In this document: positions 56,040 to 63,955 of the stretch, one piece after another | Layout of the letters: each line of letters opens with the position of its first letter | Position numbering within the stretch: the first letter of the stretch is position 1 | Origin: Clostridia bacterium | Lineage (GTDB): Bacteria; Bacillota; Clostridia; Christensenellales; Aristaeellaceae | DNA: 64,000 nt | NCBI GenBank assembly: GCA_017512985.1 | Contig: JAFWEJ010000004.1 | Coordinates: 60,483-124,482 of the forward strand | Direction: 5' to 3' | Position numbers and translations under genes: made by a program | Notes under the pieces: model-generated | What the model was told of the DNA's origin: nothing | Databases searched by the model: none | What the model saw: the letters and a program-made list of their open reading frames with translations, nothing else

Positions 56040-56549
56040 ATGCGCATTGAGACGGAACGGCTGGTCATCACGGAGTTCACCGAGGACATGGCGAGGGACG
56101 TGCACCTGAACTCGCTGGACGAGGACAACCGGCGGTTTGTGCCGGACGAGGTGTTTGAGACGGAGGAGGAGGCGCGGGAAGCGCTTCTTTTCCTGATGTC
56201 GCAGTACGGAAGTACCGAAGGCCCCCTGGCCTATCCCGTGCTCACCCGCGGCGGGGAAAACATCGGCTATGTGCAGATGGTCCCGCTGGGGAACGGCAGC
56301 TGGGAGATCGGCTACCACATCGCGAAAAAGCATACCGGCAGGGGCTATGCCACGGAAGCGGTCAAAGCTTTCCTGCCGGTGATGGCGGATGCCGTCGGAA
56401 CCGGGGAGGTGCTGGGCATCTGCCTGAGTGAAAACACCGCTTCAAAACGCGTCCTGCTCAAGTGCGGTTTCGTCCCGGTTTTTGAGGGCACGGGCGAATA
56501 CCAGGGCGGGCAGCGGGAAATCTTCCGCAGCGTCTGGGCGAACCTCTGA
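56040..56549 (+). CDS. GNAT acetyltransferase of the RimJ/RimL type
   Basis: Protein of 169 residues. It starts RIETERLVITEF, typical of the RimJ/RimL group, and motif A is HIAKKHTGRGYATEAVKAFL near 98-117, followed by SENTASKRVLLKCGF near 130-144. Its last codons (ANL and the TGA stop) lie within a GGGCGAACCTCTGAC stretch that equals the left end of the structured repeat, so the repeat appears to have supplied the stop. Confidence 0.82.
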   Translation: MRIETERLVITEFTEDMARDVHLNSLDEDNRRFVPDEVFETEEEAREALLFLMSQYGSTEGPLAYPVLTRGGENIGYVQMVPLGNGSWEIGYHIAKKHTGRGYATEAVKAFLPVMADAVGTGEVLGICLSENTASKRVLLKCGFVPVFEGTGEYQGGQREIFRSVWANL

Positions 56550-56562
56550 CAACCGCCGGCAG
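56536..56562 (+). repeat. Left-end fragment of the structured repeat (copy 3)
   Basis: GGGCGAACCTCTGAC-AACCGCCGG follows the same order as the left end of copies 1 and 2, then breaks off at the terminator at 56561. The right half of the element is missing. Confidence 0.5.
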
Positions 56563-56586
56563 GGAGACAGTTTCTGTCTCCCTTTT
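56561..56586 (+). terminator. Terminator after the RimJ-like gene
   Basis: GGGAGACAG (56562-56570), TTT, CTGTCTCCC (56574-56582), then TTTT. Confidence 0.85.
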
Positions 56587-56596
56587 AAATTGGTGA

Positions 56597-57187
56597 TCAG
56601 AAGCGCAGGAGGATGTGCTCTTCTGTCAGGTCATGATACAGTTCGCAGTCCCGGCCGCTGACGTCCGCCAGGCAGACGACGTCCTGCCGCTGCGCGCCGC
56701 CGGGGATCTTCGTAATCATGTTCGGAACCAGCCAAAGCAGCTCCGGCCGGAAGTGCAGGGTTCTGTTCCCGGGGAACACAGCCATATAGAGGATCTGGGC
56801 TTCCACCAGGTCCTGGAAGATGTGGCTGCCGTAGGACAGCTCCGGATTATACCCGGCCCGGCTTTCCGCCATCTCGCACACCGCGTCGAACCCGCTGATG
56901 TCCGAGAACGCGGTCGGGACCCCGAGCTCGGGGGAGGACGTGCCGACGCGCCCGGGCACCATCAGCAGGAGATGCTTTCCCTGGTCCCTGAATTTCCAGT
57001 TGATCCGCCCGATCAGGGAAGCGATCTCCGTTTTCTCCTGGTAAGGCAGATGGTAATACTTCACCGGATCCACATACACAATCATATCCAGCCGGACTTT
57101 CCGGGAAAGGCCCATGGACGCACCGCGGGTCTCCAGCAGGATGTCCTTTTCCGGAGTGCCCTGCGGAACGGAAACGCTGCCGGTGTC
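56597..57187 (-). pseudogene. C-terminal part of PEP/pyruvate-binding protein, cut off by an in-frame TAG
   Basis: The frame continues without break from the TAG at 57188-57190 to a stop at 56597, coding about 196 residues (DTGSVSVPQGTPEKDILLET and, later, PGRVGTSSPELGVPTAFSDI and YNPELSYGSHIFQDLVEAQI). These segments are the normal C-terminal domain of the large Clostridia PEP-utilising-enzyme-like proteins. The first ATG inside is at 57115, with no ribosome site, so it is not a separate gene but the end of the gene at 57188-59173. Confidence 0.75.
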
Positions 57188-59173
57188 CTAAAATACCTGC
57201 AGCGGCCTGCACTGCAGCAGGTTGATCATGTATTCCCGGTCCTCTGACACGTTGATCGTATACTCAATATCCACCGGCTCGCCGTATTCCTGCTGGATCA
57301 GGCGCATCATGCGCCGCATGCGTTCCATCAGCTCGCGGTTGCGCACAAGCCCCAGGCAGGAGATGAAACAGATGTTCCGGCAGATGCCCCGCTCCCGGAG
57401 GGAGGCTTCGGCGTCCGCGTCATGCTCCAGCACCTGGTTTTTGAGATAGGACGGGAGCACCGGCTCCAGCTCCTCCAGCGGGACGCGGGCCAGGCGCCGG
57501 GCCTTTAGGTCCACGGCTTCCGCCTTCCGCTGGGAAAACCGGTGCTTTTCCGCGGCGGTGGTGAAGTTTGTGGCCTCCGGCTTATCCAGGCTGACCAGCC
57601 GGGGATAGGAGCCCTCCGTGCGGTCCACGGCGGAGGTGCCCAGGCCCATGACCAGGCGCAGCATGCCCGCGGAGGAATCAATGCCGTTCAGGAACTTGTA
57701 GGGGCTGAAGGAATAACTGACGCCCGCGGCGCAGGGCATGTACCAGGAACCGTAGGCGGAACCGGAAACGCGCATGACCAGCAGGGCCATCTGCTCGTCC
57801 CGTTTATCCAGCCCGCGCCGCTTGCGGTAGTCCAGGGCGGAGAGGCCGGCGGAACTGGCGTAGACGGTGCGCACGGCGTTCTCAAACTCCTCCAGCCGCT
57901 CCTCCGGCGTGCCCCGGTTGGCGCAGAACACGGATTCGTATTTTCCGGCGAAGGCGTTGTCAAAACCGTCCTCCAGGATGCTGCTGGAACGGACGATATA
58001 GGGATCCTGGCCGTAGTATTCCAGGATGTGCATGAACTGTTCCCGGGTATCGGCGGAGAAGCTCCCGCCGCGCAGCCGTTCCGCCAGTTCGTCCGCCAGG
58101 GTGAAATAGCCTTCCTCCGTGCGCTGGCGGATCCGCAGGTCCCAGAAATCGTTGTCCACGATATAGGTATAGAACACGTCCGACCCGACATAGAAGGAAT
58201 CGTGCGGCTCCAGCACGCCGCTGATGTCCGACGCCAGGTTCCGGATGATTGCCCGGGCGAGCAGCATGCCGCAGGTCTTTCCGCCGACCATGCCGGTGCC
58301 CACCATATGGTCCCGGACCCGGAAATAATCCTCCGGCCGGAAGTGCTTTTTGACCAGCACCCGCAGACGTTCGTCCCGGGTCATCATGATGTTGCACATC
58401 CGGGCGCACTGCTCCTCCACGGGAACGCCGTTCTCATGCAGCACCTTCGCCCGGTTGAAGAACCGGTCCCAGGAGTCCGTATACTGCTCCTCCAGCGTGC
58501 GCTGGCAGGCGTCCATCACCTGGTAGAAGCGGCTGGTCTGCACGCCGTCCCGGATCGGGCGGACCGTGCCTTCGTCCGGCCTGTACAGGTGGGGGAGGAA
58601 CATGGTGTCGGAGTTGCGGTTCCACACCTTCTGGGGACGGATATAGACAGCGCCGTGATCCGGATCGGAATAGACGTCCAGGAACAGCTGGGTGGTGTTC
58701 ATGATCTTCGTGATCGCGGTGAAGGAATGCCGCCCCCGGATGACCGGGAAGAACGCGACCGTGTCCAGGATGAACAGGAAGGGACAGGTGACCCGGAAGA
58801 AGTTGCCCATCATCAGGTCGGTAGCCCAGGCGGCCTGCAGCTCCGACAGGCAGTCGAACACATAGAAGGCGTCGCGGCCCTCCTGCTCGATCACCCTGTG
58901 GATCTCCACCGTGAAGGTCTCAAACCGGTGGGAGAGCGGCACGCAGACGCGTTTTACCTCCGGGCATTCCGGGACCAGCTCCGGATGGCTGGCGAAGCGG
59001 AAATAGATGATGTTCCGCCCGTCCTTCTTCGCCTGCTCCACAAAGGGGTCCGCAAAGCGCCGGAACTCGTCCAGGTCCGATACGCGCCATACCACATTGT
59101 CGCCCATGCGGATATAATCCACGGCCTCGTCCAGGGCGGGGATACCGGAGAAAACCTTGTCAAACGCAGCCAC
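57188..59173 (-). CDS. PEP synthase/pyruvate phosphate dikinase-like (PPDK_N) protein, interrupted
   Basis: GTG start at 59173 with AGGAGGT 6 nt upstream, reading VAAFDKVFSGIPALDEAVDY; 661 residues up to TAG. Residues about 20-250 are an N-terminal domain with a KaiC-like feel (GRNIIYFRFASH, FYVFDCLSELQAAWATDLM). Residues about 300-560 are the ATP-grasp PEP/pyruvate-binding domain (GMVGGKTCGMLLARAI, PYIVRSSSILEDGFDNAFAGKY, cited in part). With the downstream frame the protein would have 858 residues, its usual size. The single TAG after LLQCRPLQVF either truncates it or is read through. The phosphate-swivelling His domain is absent. Confidence 0.75.
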   Translation of the reverse strand: MAAFDKVFSGIPALDEAVDYIRMGDNVVWRVSDLDEFRRFADPFVEQAKKDGRNIIYFRFASHPELVPECPEVKRVCVPLSHRFETFTVEIHRVIEQEGRDAFYVFDCLSELQAAWATDLMMGNFFRVTCPFLFILDTVAFFPVIRGRHSFTAITKIMNTTQLFLDVYSDPDHGAVYIRPQKVWNRNSDTMFLPHLYRPDEGTVRPIRDGVQTSRFYQVMDACQRTLEEQYTDSWDRFFNRAKVLHENGVPVEEQCARMCNIMMTRDERLRVLVKKHFRPEDYFRVRDHMVGTGMVGGKTCGMLLARAIIRNLASDISGVLEPHDSFYVGSDVFYTYIVDNDFWDLRIRQRTEEGYFTLADELAERLRGGSFSADTREQFMHILEYYGQDPYIVRSSSILEDGFDNAFAGKYESVFCANRGTPEERLEEFENAVRTVYASSAGLSALDYRKRRGLDKRDEQMALLVMRVSGSAYGSWYMPCAAGVSYSFSPYKFLNGIDSSAGMLRLVMGLGTSAVDRTEGSYPRLVSLDKPEATNFTTAAEKHRFSQRKAEAVDLKARRLARVPLEELEPVLPSYLKNQVLEHDADAEASLRERGICRNICFISCLGLVRNRELMERMRRMMRLIQQEYGEPVDIEYTINVSEDREYMINLLQCRPLQVF

Positions 59174-59330
59174 GGGAACACCTCCTGTCCGGCGGTCGGG
59201 CAAAAAAAGCGGCAAAGGAGCCATCCGGCTCCTTTGCCTTTCCGGGCACAGTATACCATGTCCGGGCGGGAATGTACAGATTGATTTGCCGGGCCGCTCA
59301 TAGTAGAATACGGACACGGGAGTGATGGCA

Positions 59331-59561
59331 ATGAGGATCGGGATCGCGGAAACCACCCGGGAGGAACGGGAGCGGATCGTGGCGGAGTCCGTCGGGAACA
59401 CGGAAGGGCTGTGCGACGGCTGCGCCCCGGGGATCATGGAAATGTACCAGGACTATATAGACGGAAAAAAGGAACTCCGCGAAGTGAACGCGGAATTCCG
59501 GGCAAGGTATATGTCGGGCGCGCAGGGTCCGGACCGGGCCGGCTGCGGCATGGGGGAATGA
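59331..59561 (+). CDS. Small conserved cysteine-containing protein (76 aa)
   Basis: ATG 59331 is preferred because GGGAG lies about 8 nt upstream; GTG 59322 and ATG 59325 are possible. The family pattern is TTREERERIVAESVG, then CDGCAPGIMEMYQDYIDG and ELREVNAEFRARYMSG. Such proteins are common in Clostridia and are sometimes labelled PurH, but they share nothing with real PurH enzymes. The CxxC pair may bind metal. It is the first gene of a short run with the ACT and HAD genes. Confidence 0.65.
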   Translation: MRIGIAETTREERERIVAESVGNTEGLCDGCAPGIMEMYQDYIDGKKELREVNAEFRARYMSGAQGPDRAGCGMGE

Positions 59562-59562
59562 G

Positions 59563-59934
59563 ATGCTGAAACTGAAAACGCTGCCCTGGGCGCTTACGGT
59601 GTGCAAACCGGCTTCCGCGGAGCAGATTGATCCGGCCATGGATTTTTACTTCCTCGGCAGGACGGACGAGGAGATCTCGCTGGTCTGCAGGACGGAGGAT
59701 ACCCCGGAAGGAACCCTGGCCCGGGAGGACGGATGGCGCGGCTTCCGGATCGAAGGCACGCTGGACTTTTCCCTGGTGGGGATTCTCTCAAAGATTTCCG
59801 CGGTCCTGGCGGAGAACGGGATCGGCATCTTTGCCGTATCCACCTTCAACACGGACTATATCCTGGTGAAGGCGGAAAACCTGGACCGGGCGCTGGCCGC
59901 GCTGGCAGCCGCCGGATACGTCGCCGAAGGATGA
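59563..59934 (+). CDS. ACT-domain (CASTOR-like) protein
   Basis: Protein of 123 residues. Residues about 60-120 form an ACT domain (GTLDFSLVGILSKISAVLAENG, IFAVSTFNTDYILVKAENLDRAL). The first half has the paired beta/alpha layout seen in short amino-acid-binding ACT_7 proteins (FLGRTDEEISLVC). It probably binds an amino acid. The start is 1 nt after the previous stop, so the genes are coupled. Confidence 0.8.
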   Translation: MLKLKTLPWALTVCKPASAEQIDPAMDFYFLGRTDEEISLVCRTEDTPEGTLAREDGWRGFRIEGTLDFSLVGILSKISAVLAENGIGIFAVSTFNTDYILVKAENLDRALAALAAAGYVAEG

Positions 59935-59982
59935 CAGCGGCGTGCAGACGGGAACAGATCATGGGAGGAGGCAGGCCGGACG

Positions 59983-60768
59983 ATGCTCCTGTTTTTCGAT
60001 GTCGACGGGACGATTTTTGACGACGAACGCCGCCTGCCGGCGAGCGTAAAGCCGGCGATGGAGGCCGCGCACCGGAACGGCCACAGCCTGGTCATCAACA
60101 CCGGCCGCACGCTGTGCAACCTGGACCGGCGGCTGGACGGCTTCCCGCTGGACGGATGGATCATGGGCTGCGGAACCCGGCTGACCTGGCACGGGGAAAC
60201 GCTGCAGGCCATGGAATATGATCCGGAAAGGTCGCTGCGGCTTCGGGACCTTTTCCGGGACATGAAGATGCCGGCGGTCTATGAATGCGACACGGCGATG
60301 TATTTTGACCCGGAAAATTCCGGGCACCCGGCCATCGCCGGCTTCCGGAAATGGGCGGAAACCCACGGCATCTGCCGGGACATCGCGGAGAGCGATCCGG
60401 AGTTCCGGGCGGTCAAGATGTTCTGTTTCGCGAAGCGGAAGGACATCGCCGCCATGAAGAAGCAGACGGCCGCGGCCGGTATGCCCTACACGGCGATCAA
60501 CCGGTGGCCGGAAGGCTGGGAACTGGTCCCGGCGGGTTATTCCAAGGGAAAAGGAATCGACCTGCTGCGGAAGAAGCTCGGCGTGAAGCGGGAGGACTGC
60601 TTTGCCTTCGGGGACAGCCGGAACGATATGACGATGTTCAGGCACGTCGCGCACAGCGTCTCGATGGGCAACGCGACGGACGATGTGAAGGCCGCCTGTT
60701 CGTATATGACAGACCGGCCGGAGAACGACGGAATTGAAAAAGCGATGAAGCATTTCGGCCTCATCTGA
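59983..60768 (+). CDS. HAD family hydrolase (Cof-type phosphatase)
   Basis: Protein of 261 residues. Motif I FFDVDGTIFDDERR (4-17), motif II NTGRTLCNL near 38-46, motif III Lys in YSKGKGIDLL near 186-195 and motif IV FGDSRNDMTMF near 208-218. Cof-type enzymes dephosphorylate sugar phosphates, flavin or pyridoxal precursors in the cytoplasm. AGGAGG lies 12 nt before ATG. Confidence 0.88.
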   Translation: MLLFFDVDGTIFDDERRLPASVKPAMEAAHRNGHSLVINTGRTLCNLDRRLDGFPLDGWIMGCGTRLTWHGETLQAMEYDPERSLRLRDLFRDMKMPAVYECDTAMYFDPENSGHPAIAGFRKWAETHGICRDIAESDPEFRAVKMFCFAKRKDIAAMKKQTAAAGMPYTAINRWPEGWELVPAGYSKGKGIDLLRKKLGVKREDCFAFGDSRNDMTMFRHVAHSVSMGNATDDVKAACSYMTDRPENDGIEKAMKHFGLI

Positions 60769-60782
60769 CGGGAGAAAACACC

Positions 60783-61097
60783 ATGGCGTCATCCAAAGAA
60801 TACATGGACTTTATCCTGGAGCAGCTCTCCGGGCTGGAAAATGTGACCTGGAAGGCCATGATGGGGGAATATATCCTGTACTGGCGCGGGAAGATCGTCG
60901 GCGGGATCTATGATGACCGTTTCCTGGTCAAACCGACCCGGTCTGCCCTGGCCATGATGCCGGACGCGGACCGGGAGCTTCCCTATGAAGGCGCGAAGGA
61001 AATGCTGCTGGTGGACAATGTGGACAGCCGGGAGTTCCTCACAGGGCTCCTGGAAGCGATGTACGACGAGCTGCCCGCGCCGAAGAAAAAGAAGTGA
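60783..61097 (+). CDS. TfoX/Sxy N-terminal domain protein
   Basis: Protein of 104 residues. The sequence YMDFILEQLSGLENVTWKAMMGEYILYWRGKIVGGIYDDRFLVKP (cited here in part by position 7-52) has the TfoX N-terminal pattern, with MMGEY and the KxxVGGI strand. In competence-capable bacteria TfoX is a regulator, but small stand-alone forms in Clostridia have no proven role. It ends in a lysine-rich tail and is followed after 16 nt by a P-loop gene. Confidence 0.75.
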   Translation: MASSKEYMDFILEQLSGLENVTWKAMMGEYILYWRGKIVGGIYDDRFLVKPTRSALAMMPDADRELPYEGAKEMLLVDNVDSREFLTGLLEAMYDELPAPKKKK

Positions 61098-61113
61098 GAA
61101 AGGGGACAGCGCC

Positions 61114-61716
61114 ATGGCAAACCTGATTGTGGTCTGCGGACCCCAGGCGGTGGGAAAGATGACGGTGGCGGAGAGCCTGCGGGACAAACTCCGCTACAAT
61201 ATGATGATGAACCACGACAGCATCGAGCTGTCCGACCGCATCTTCGGCTTTGCCACGCCCGCCCAGAAGGAACTGAGCGAGAGCGTCCGGGAAAGCGTGT
61301 TCAGCCTGGCCGTGAAGCACGGCGTCGACCTGATCTTCACCTATGTCTGCGCCTTCGACGAGCCGGAGGAACGGGAATACCTGACGCAGCTGAAGGACCT
61401 GTTTGAGCGGGGAGGCGGGCAGTTTTACCTTGTGGAGCTGAGCGCCGACCTGGAGACCCGCCTTGCGCGGAACGAGACGCCGCACCGCATGGAACGGAAG
61501 GCTTCCAAGAAGGATGTGGCCTGGAGCCGGGCGGACCTGCTGCGCTCCTCGGAACGCTACCGGCTGAACACAAACGAGGGCGAAACCTGGTTTGAGCACC
61601 ACCTGAAGATCGACAACACAAACCTCACGCCGGACGAGGTGGCGGACCGGGTCATCAGCGCCTGGAACCTCACGGCGGTCGAGAAGGAAGAAAAGGAATA
61701 CCGTTTCGGCGTTTAA
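61114..61716 (+). CDS. P-loop kinase-like ATPase
   Basis: Protein of 200 residues from ATG 61114, with AAGGGG upstream. Walker A is CGPQAVGKMT at residues 7-16, a variant GxxxxGKx(T/S). FTYVCAFDEPEEREYL and VELSADLETRLARNETPHR follow, giving the strand and LID arginines of shikimate/adenylate-kinase-like proteins. It resembles small kinases of unknown substrate in Clostridia. It is cotranscribed with the TfoX-like gene. Confidence 0.7.
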   Translation: MANLIVVCGPQAVGKMTVAESLRDKLRYNMMMNHDSIELSDRIFGFATPAQKELSESVRESVFSLAVKHGVDLIFTYVCAFDEPEEREYLTQLKDLFERGGGQFYLVELSADLETRLARNETPHRMERKASKKDVAWSRADLLRSSERYRLNTNEGETWFEHHLKIDNTNLTPDEVADRVISAWNLTAVEKEEKEYRFGV

Positions 61717-61728
61717 CGGCGCGAACCC

Positions 61729-61758
61729 TTGACAATCAACGCCCCTGCCTGTTACGAT
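61729..61758 (+). promoter_or_regulatory. Sigma-A promoter of the polysaccharide deacetylase gene
   Basis: TTGACA (61729-61734), 18 bp, TACGAT (61753-61758), 34 bp before the ATG. Confidence 0.75.
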
Positions 61759-61791
61759 AGTTGTACGGACAAGAATCAAGGAGGCTTCCCC

Positions 61792-62424
61792 ATGCCGATC
61801 ATTGCGCTGACTTTTGACGACGGCCCGAACACCGTCATCACGCCCCAGGTGCTGGATATCCTTGAAAAGGAAGGCATCCTTGCCTCCTTTTTCCTGATCG
61901 CGCAGAACATCACGCTGGAATCCGCCGCCGTCGCCCGCCGGGCGTACGACATGGGCTGCGATATCGAGAACCACACCCTGACCCATCCCTTCATGGACAA
62001 GCTGACCGTGGAAGAGATCAGGAAAGAGGTGCAGACCTGCACGGATAAGATCATTGAGATCACCGGCGAAGCGCCGAAGTTTTTCCGCCCGCCGTTCATC
62101 GCGGTCAGCCAGGCAATGTACGACAATATCGACATGACCTTCATCTGCGGCATGGGCTGCGAGGACTGGGTTCCCGAGGTCACCGCGGAACAGCGCGCGG
62201 AACGGGTGCTCGCCAATGCGGAAGACGGCCAGATTGTCCTCCTGCACGATATGCAGTGGAACCAGAACACCGTCGAAGCCCTGAAGACGATTATCCCCGA
62301 ACTGAAAAAGAGAGGCTATGACTTTGTCACAGTCTCCCAGCTCTTTGAACAGAAACACGTTACCCCGCGGCGCGGCTGGCTCTATACCAACGTCCTGCAG
62401 GAAACCAGCGAAAACCGCCTCTGA
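61792..62424 (+). CDS. Polysaccharide deacetylase (NodB/CE4) family protein
   Basis: Protein of 210 residues from ATG 61792, with AAGGAGG 6 nt upstream; the earlier in-frame ATG at 61729 lies inside the promoter. CE4 motifs: TFDDGPN (7-13) with the catalytic and metal Asp, ENHTLTHPFMD near 57-67 (two His ligands), FFRPPFIAVS near 93-102 and VLLHDMQWNQ near 148-157. There is no signal peptide or membrane anchor, unlike secreted peptidoglycan deacetylases, so the substrate is probably cytoplasmic. Confidence 0.9.
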   Translation: MPIIALTFDDGPNTVITPQVLDILEKEGILASFFLIAQNITLESAAVARRAYDMGCDIENHTLTHPFMDKLTVEEIRKEVQTCTDKIIEITGEAPKFFRPPFIAVSQAMYDNIDMTFICGMGCEDWVPEVTAEQRAERVLANAEDGQIVLLHDMQWNQNTVEALKTIIPELKKRGYDFVTVSQLFEQKHVTPRRGWLYTNVLQETSENRL

Positions 62425-62997
62425 TCAGAACAAACCGAACACAACAACGCCCAGCAAGGCCGAGATCCCGATCAGCGCGATCGGGGACAGGCCTTTTTTC
62501 AATGCTTTGATTTTCCGGGAACCGAAATAGATCAGCGCCAGCACGGCTGCCAGCAGCAGCGGGCGGACGTCCGTTTGTCCCGTAACCACCGGTCCGACGG
62601 CGTTCTGGTACAGCATCCAGATACCGACCGCGGTGATCACGCCGATCACACAGGCCTGCAGTCCGCGCATCACGGCCTGCACATATTTGTTGTTCAGCGT
62701 CCGCTTCATCACCGCCATAATCAGCAGGATGATCAGGAAAGCCGGCAGGATCGACGCCAGCGTCGCGATGACCGCGCCGGGGATTCCGGCCTGGCTTGTG
62801 CCCACATAGGTGGCCAGGTTGACCATGATCGGCCCGGGCGTGCTCTCACTCACAGCGATCATATCGGTCAGCATTTCTTCCGAAACCCAGCCGTAGGAAA
62901 GCACAACCTCGCGGATCAGCGGAATCGCGGCGTACGCCCCGCCGAAGGAGAAGCAGCCGACCTTTAGGAAACCGATCAGCAGATCCAGGTAAATCAC
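62425..62997 (-). CDS. Chromate transporter half (ChrA-like), downstream gene
   Basis: Protein of 190 residues with about six spans. It begins LLIGFLKVGCFSFGGAYAAIPLI and has ESTPGPIMVNLATYVG, the paired conserved segments of the chromate-transport (CHR) family. Short CHR proteins work as heteropairs. The start overlaps the stop of the other half (62994) by 4 nt. The cation or oxyanion carried may not be chromate in this host. Confidence 0.88.
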   Translation of the reverse strand: MIYLDLLIGFLKVGCFSFGGAYAAIPLIREVVLSYGWVSEEMLTDMIAVSESTPGPIMVNLATYVGTSQAGIPGAVIATLASILPAFLIILLIMAVMKRTLNNKYVQAVMRGLQACVIGVITAVGIWMLYQNAVGPVVTGQTDVRPLLLAAVLALIYFGSRKIKALKKGLSPIALIGISALLGVVVFGLF

Positions 62998-63569
62998 GGC
63001 TGCTCACCGTCCTTCCCGGCCTGTTTGTTTTCAAACAGGGCAAACACCGCCAGGCTGACCGCCGCGGCGGCCAGCAGCAGGGTGATTGTGGAGATCTTCC
63101 ACGCGAAGATACTGGCCAGCAGCATCACGATCACTGCGCAGGCCATGATCGCCCAGCGCAGGGGCTCCTTCGGCATTTTCTTCACCATCCGGATGCCCAC
63201 GTCGATGATCAGGATACCCACGGCGATCCGGATTCCCTTAAACGCGCTGGCAACCCAGGCGATCTCCAGGAACCGGTCCAGGAACATGGAGATCAGCCAG
63301 ATGATGATAAAGGAGGGCAGCACCACGCCCAGCGTGGCGGCTATCGCGCCCAGGATTCCCTTCTGTTTGTATCCGACAAACGTCGCGCAGTTGATTGCCA
63401 CCGGTCCCGGCGTGGACTCGGCGATCACCGTTACGTTCATCAGGTCCTCATGCGTGATCCACTTTTTCTGGCCCACGCAGATGTTCTCAATCACGGCGAT
63501 CATGGCGTATCCGCCGCCGAAGGTGAACAGCCCGATCCTGAAAAACGTCAGGAACAAAGTCAGCAGCAT
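62994..63569 (-). CDS. Chromate transporter half (ChrA-like), upstream gene
   Basis: Protein of 191 residues, homologous to the other half: FFRIGLFTFGGGYAMIAVI near 9-27 and ESTPGPVAINCATFVGYKQKG near 52-72. About six spans. The two genes together form one complete CHR transporter. The upstream spacer holds the tRNA promoter on the opposite strand. Confidence 0.88.
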   Translation of the reverse strand: MLLTLFLTFFRIGLFTFGGGYAMIAVIENICVGQKKWITHEDLMNVTVIAESTPGPVAINCATFVGYKQKGILGAIAATLGVVLPSFIIIWLISMFLDRFLEIAWVASAFKGIRIAVGILIIDVGIRMVKKMPKEPLRWAIMACAVIVMLLASIFAWKISTITLLLAAAAVSLAVFALFENKQAGKDGEQP

Positions 63570-63634
63570 GGTAATCCTCCCGGTTCATTCTGCCCGGATT
63601 ATACCATCTCTCATACCGAATCGCAAATTGTACC

Positions 63635-63663
63635 TTGACCGAATCCTTCCCGCATGATATAAT
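63635..63663 (+). promoter_or_regulatory. Strong sigma-A promoter of the tRNA transcript
   Basis: TTGACC (63635-63640), 17 bp, perfect TATAAT (63658-63663), about 20 bp before the truncated tRNA copy. Confidence 0.85.
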
Positions 63664-63682
63664 GCCTTTCGTTCCCACAAAT

Positions 63683-63715
63683 GGTGGCATGGCTCAGTCG
63701 GTAGGACACTTCGTT
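63683..63715 (+). pseudogene. Truncated tRNA-Val fragment (5' half)
   Basis: GGTGGCATGGCTCAGTCGGT and the following AG match the intact tRNA at 63840 through the D-arm, then diverge after CACTTCGTT. CACTTCGTT recurs inverted as AACGAAGTG (63758-63766), so the anticodon-arm sequence is present backwards. The acceptor 3' strand and T-arm are missing here, so no tRNA can form. Confidence 0.75.
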
Positions 63716-63839
63716 AAGATCCCCATACTGAGCGATGTAGATGTGAACGAAGTGCTGGCGAGTCGTTCACACAACTGACCGGGAAAATCGAGCAGATTTC
63801 CGAACGATCTGCAAGATACAAGCCAGAATGTTCGGATAA

Positions 63840-63915
63840 GGTGGCATGGCTCAGTCGGTAGAGCACATCGTTCACATCGATGGGGTCGTTGGTTCGAGTC
63901 CAACTGTCACCACCA
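63840..63915 (+). tRNA. tRNA-Val (anticodon CAC), with encoded CCA
   Basis: Acceptor GGTGGCA/TGTCACC, D-arm GGCTC...GAGC, anticodon stem CATCG/CGATG with loop TTCACAT (anticodon CAC), T-arm GTTGG-TTCGAGT-CCAAC and encoded ACCA end. All arms pair. It reads GUG valine codons, frequent in this GC-rich genome. Confidence 0.95.
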
Positions 63916-63917
63916 AA

Positions 63918-63955
63918 AATCCCTTGCAGGATAACGCTTGCAAGGGATTTTCTTA
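63918..63955 (+). terminator. Terminator after tRNA-Val
   Basis: AATCCCTTGCA pairs with TGCAAGGGATT across a short loop, then TTCTTATT. The last 45 bp of the window show nothing further. Confidence 0.85.

Noticed and set aside
57188-57190. TAG in the PEP-synthase-like gene as a pyrrolysine codon
   Set aside because: No pylT, pylS or methylamine genes are visible, TAG is used as an ordinary stop nearby, and the family has no special residue known at this place; nonsense mutation or error is simpler.
63694-63903. 69-codon minus-strand protein across the tRNA
   Set aside because: MDSNQRPHRCERCALPTEPC-type proteins are a known false call on the reverse of tRNA genes.
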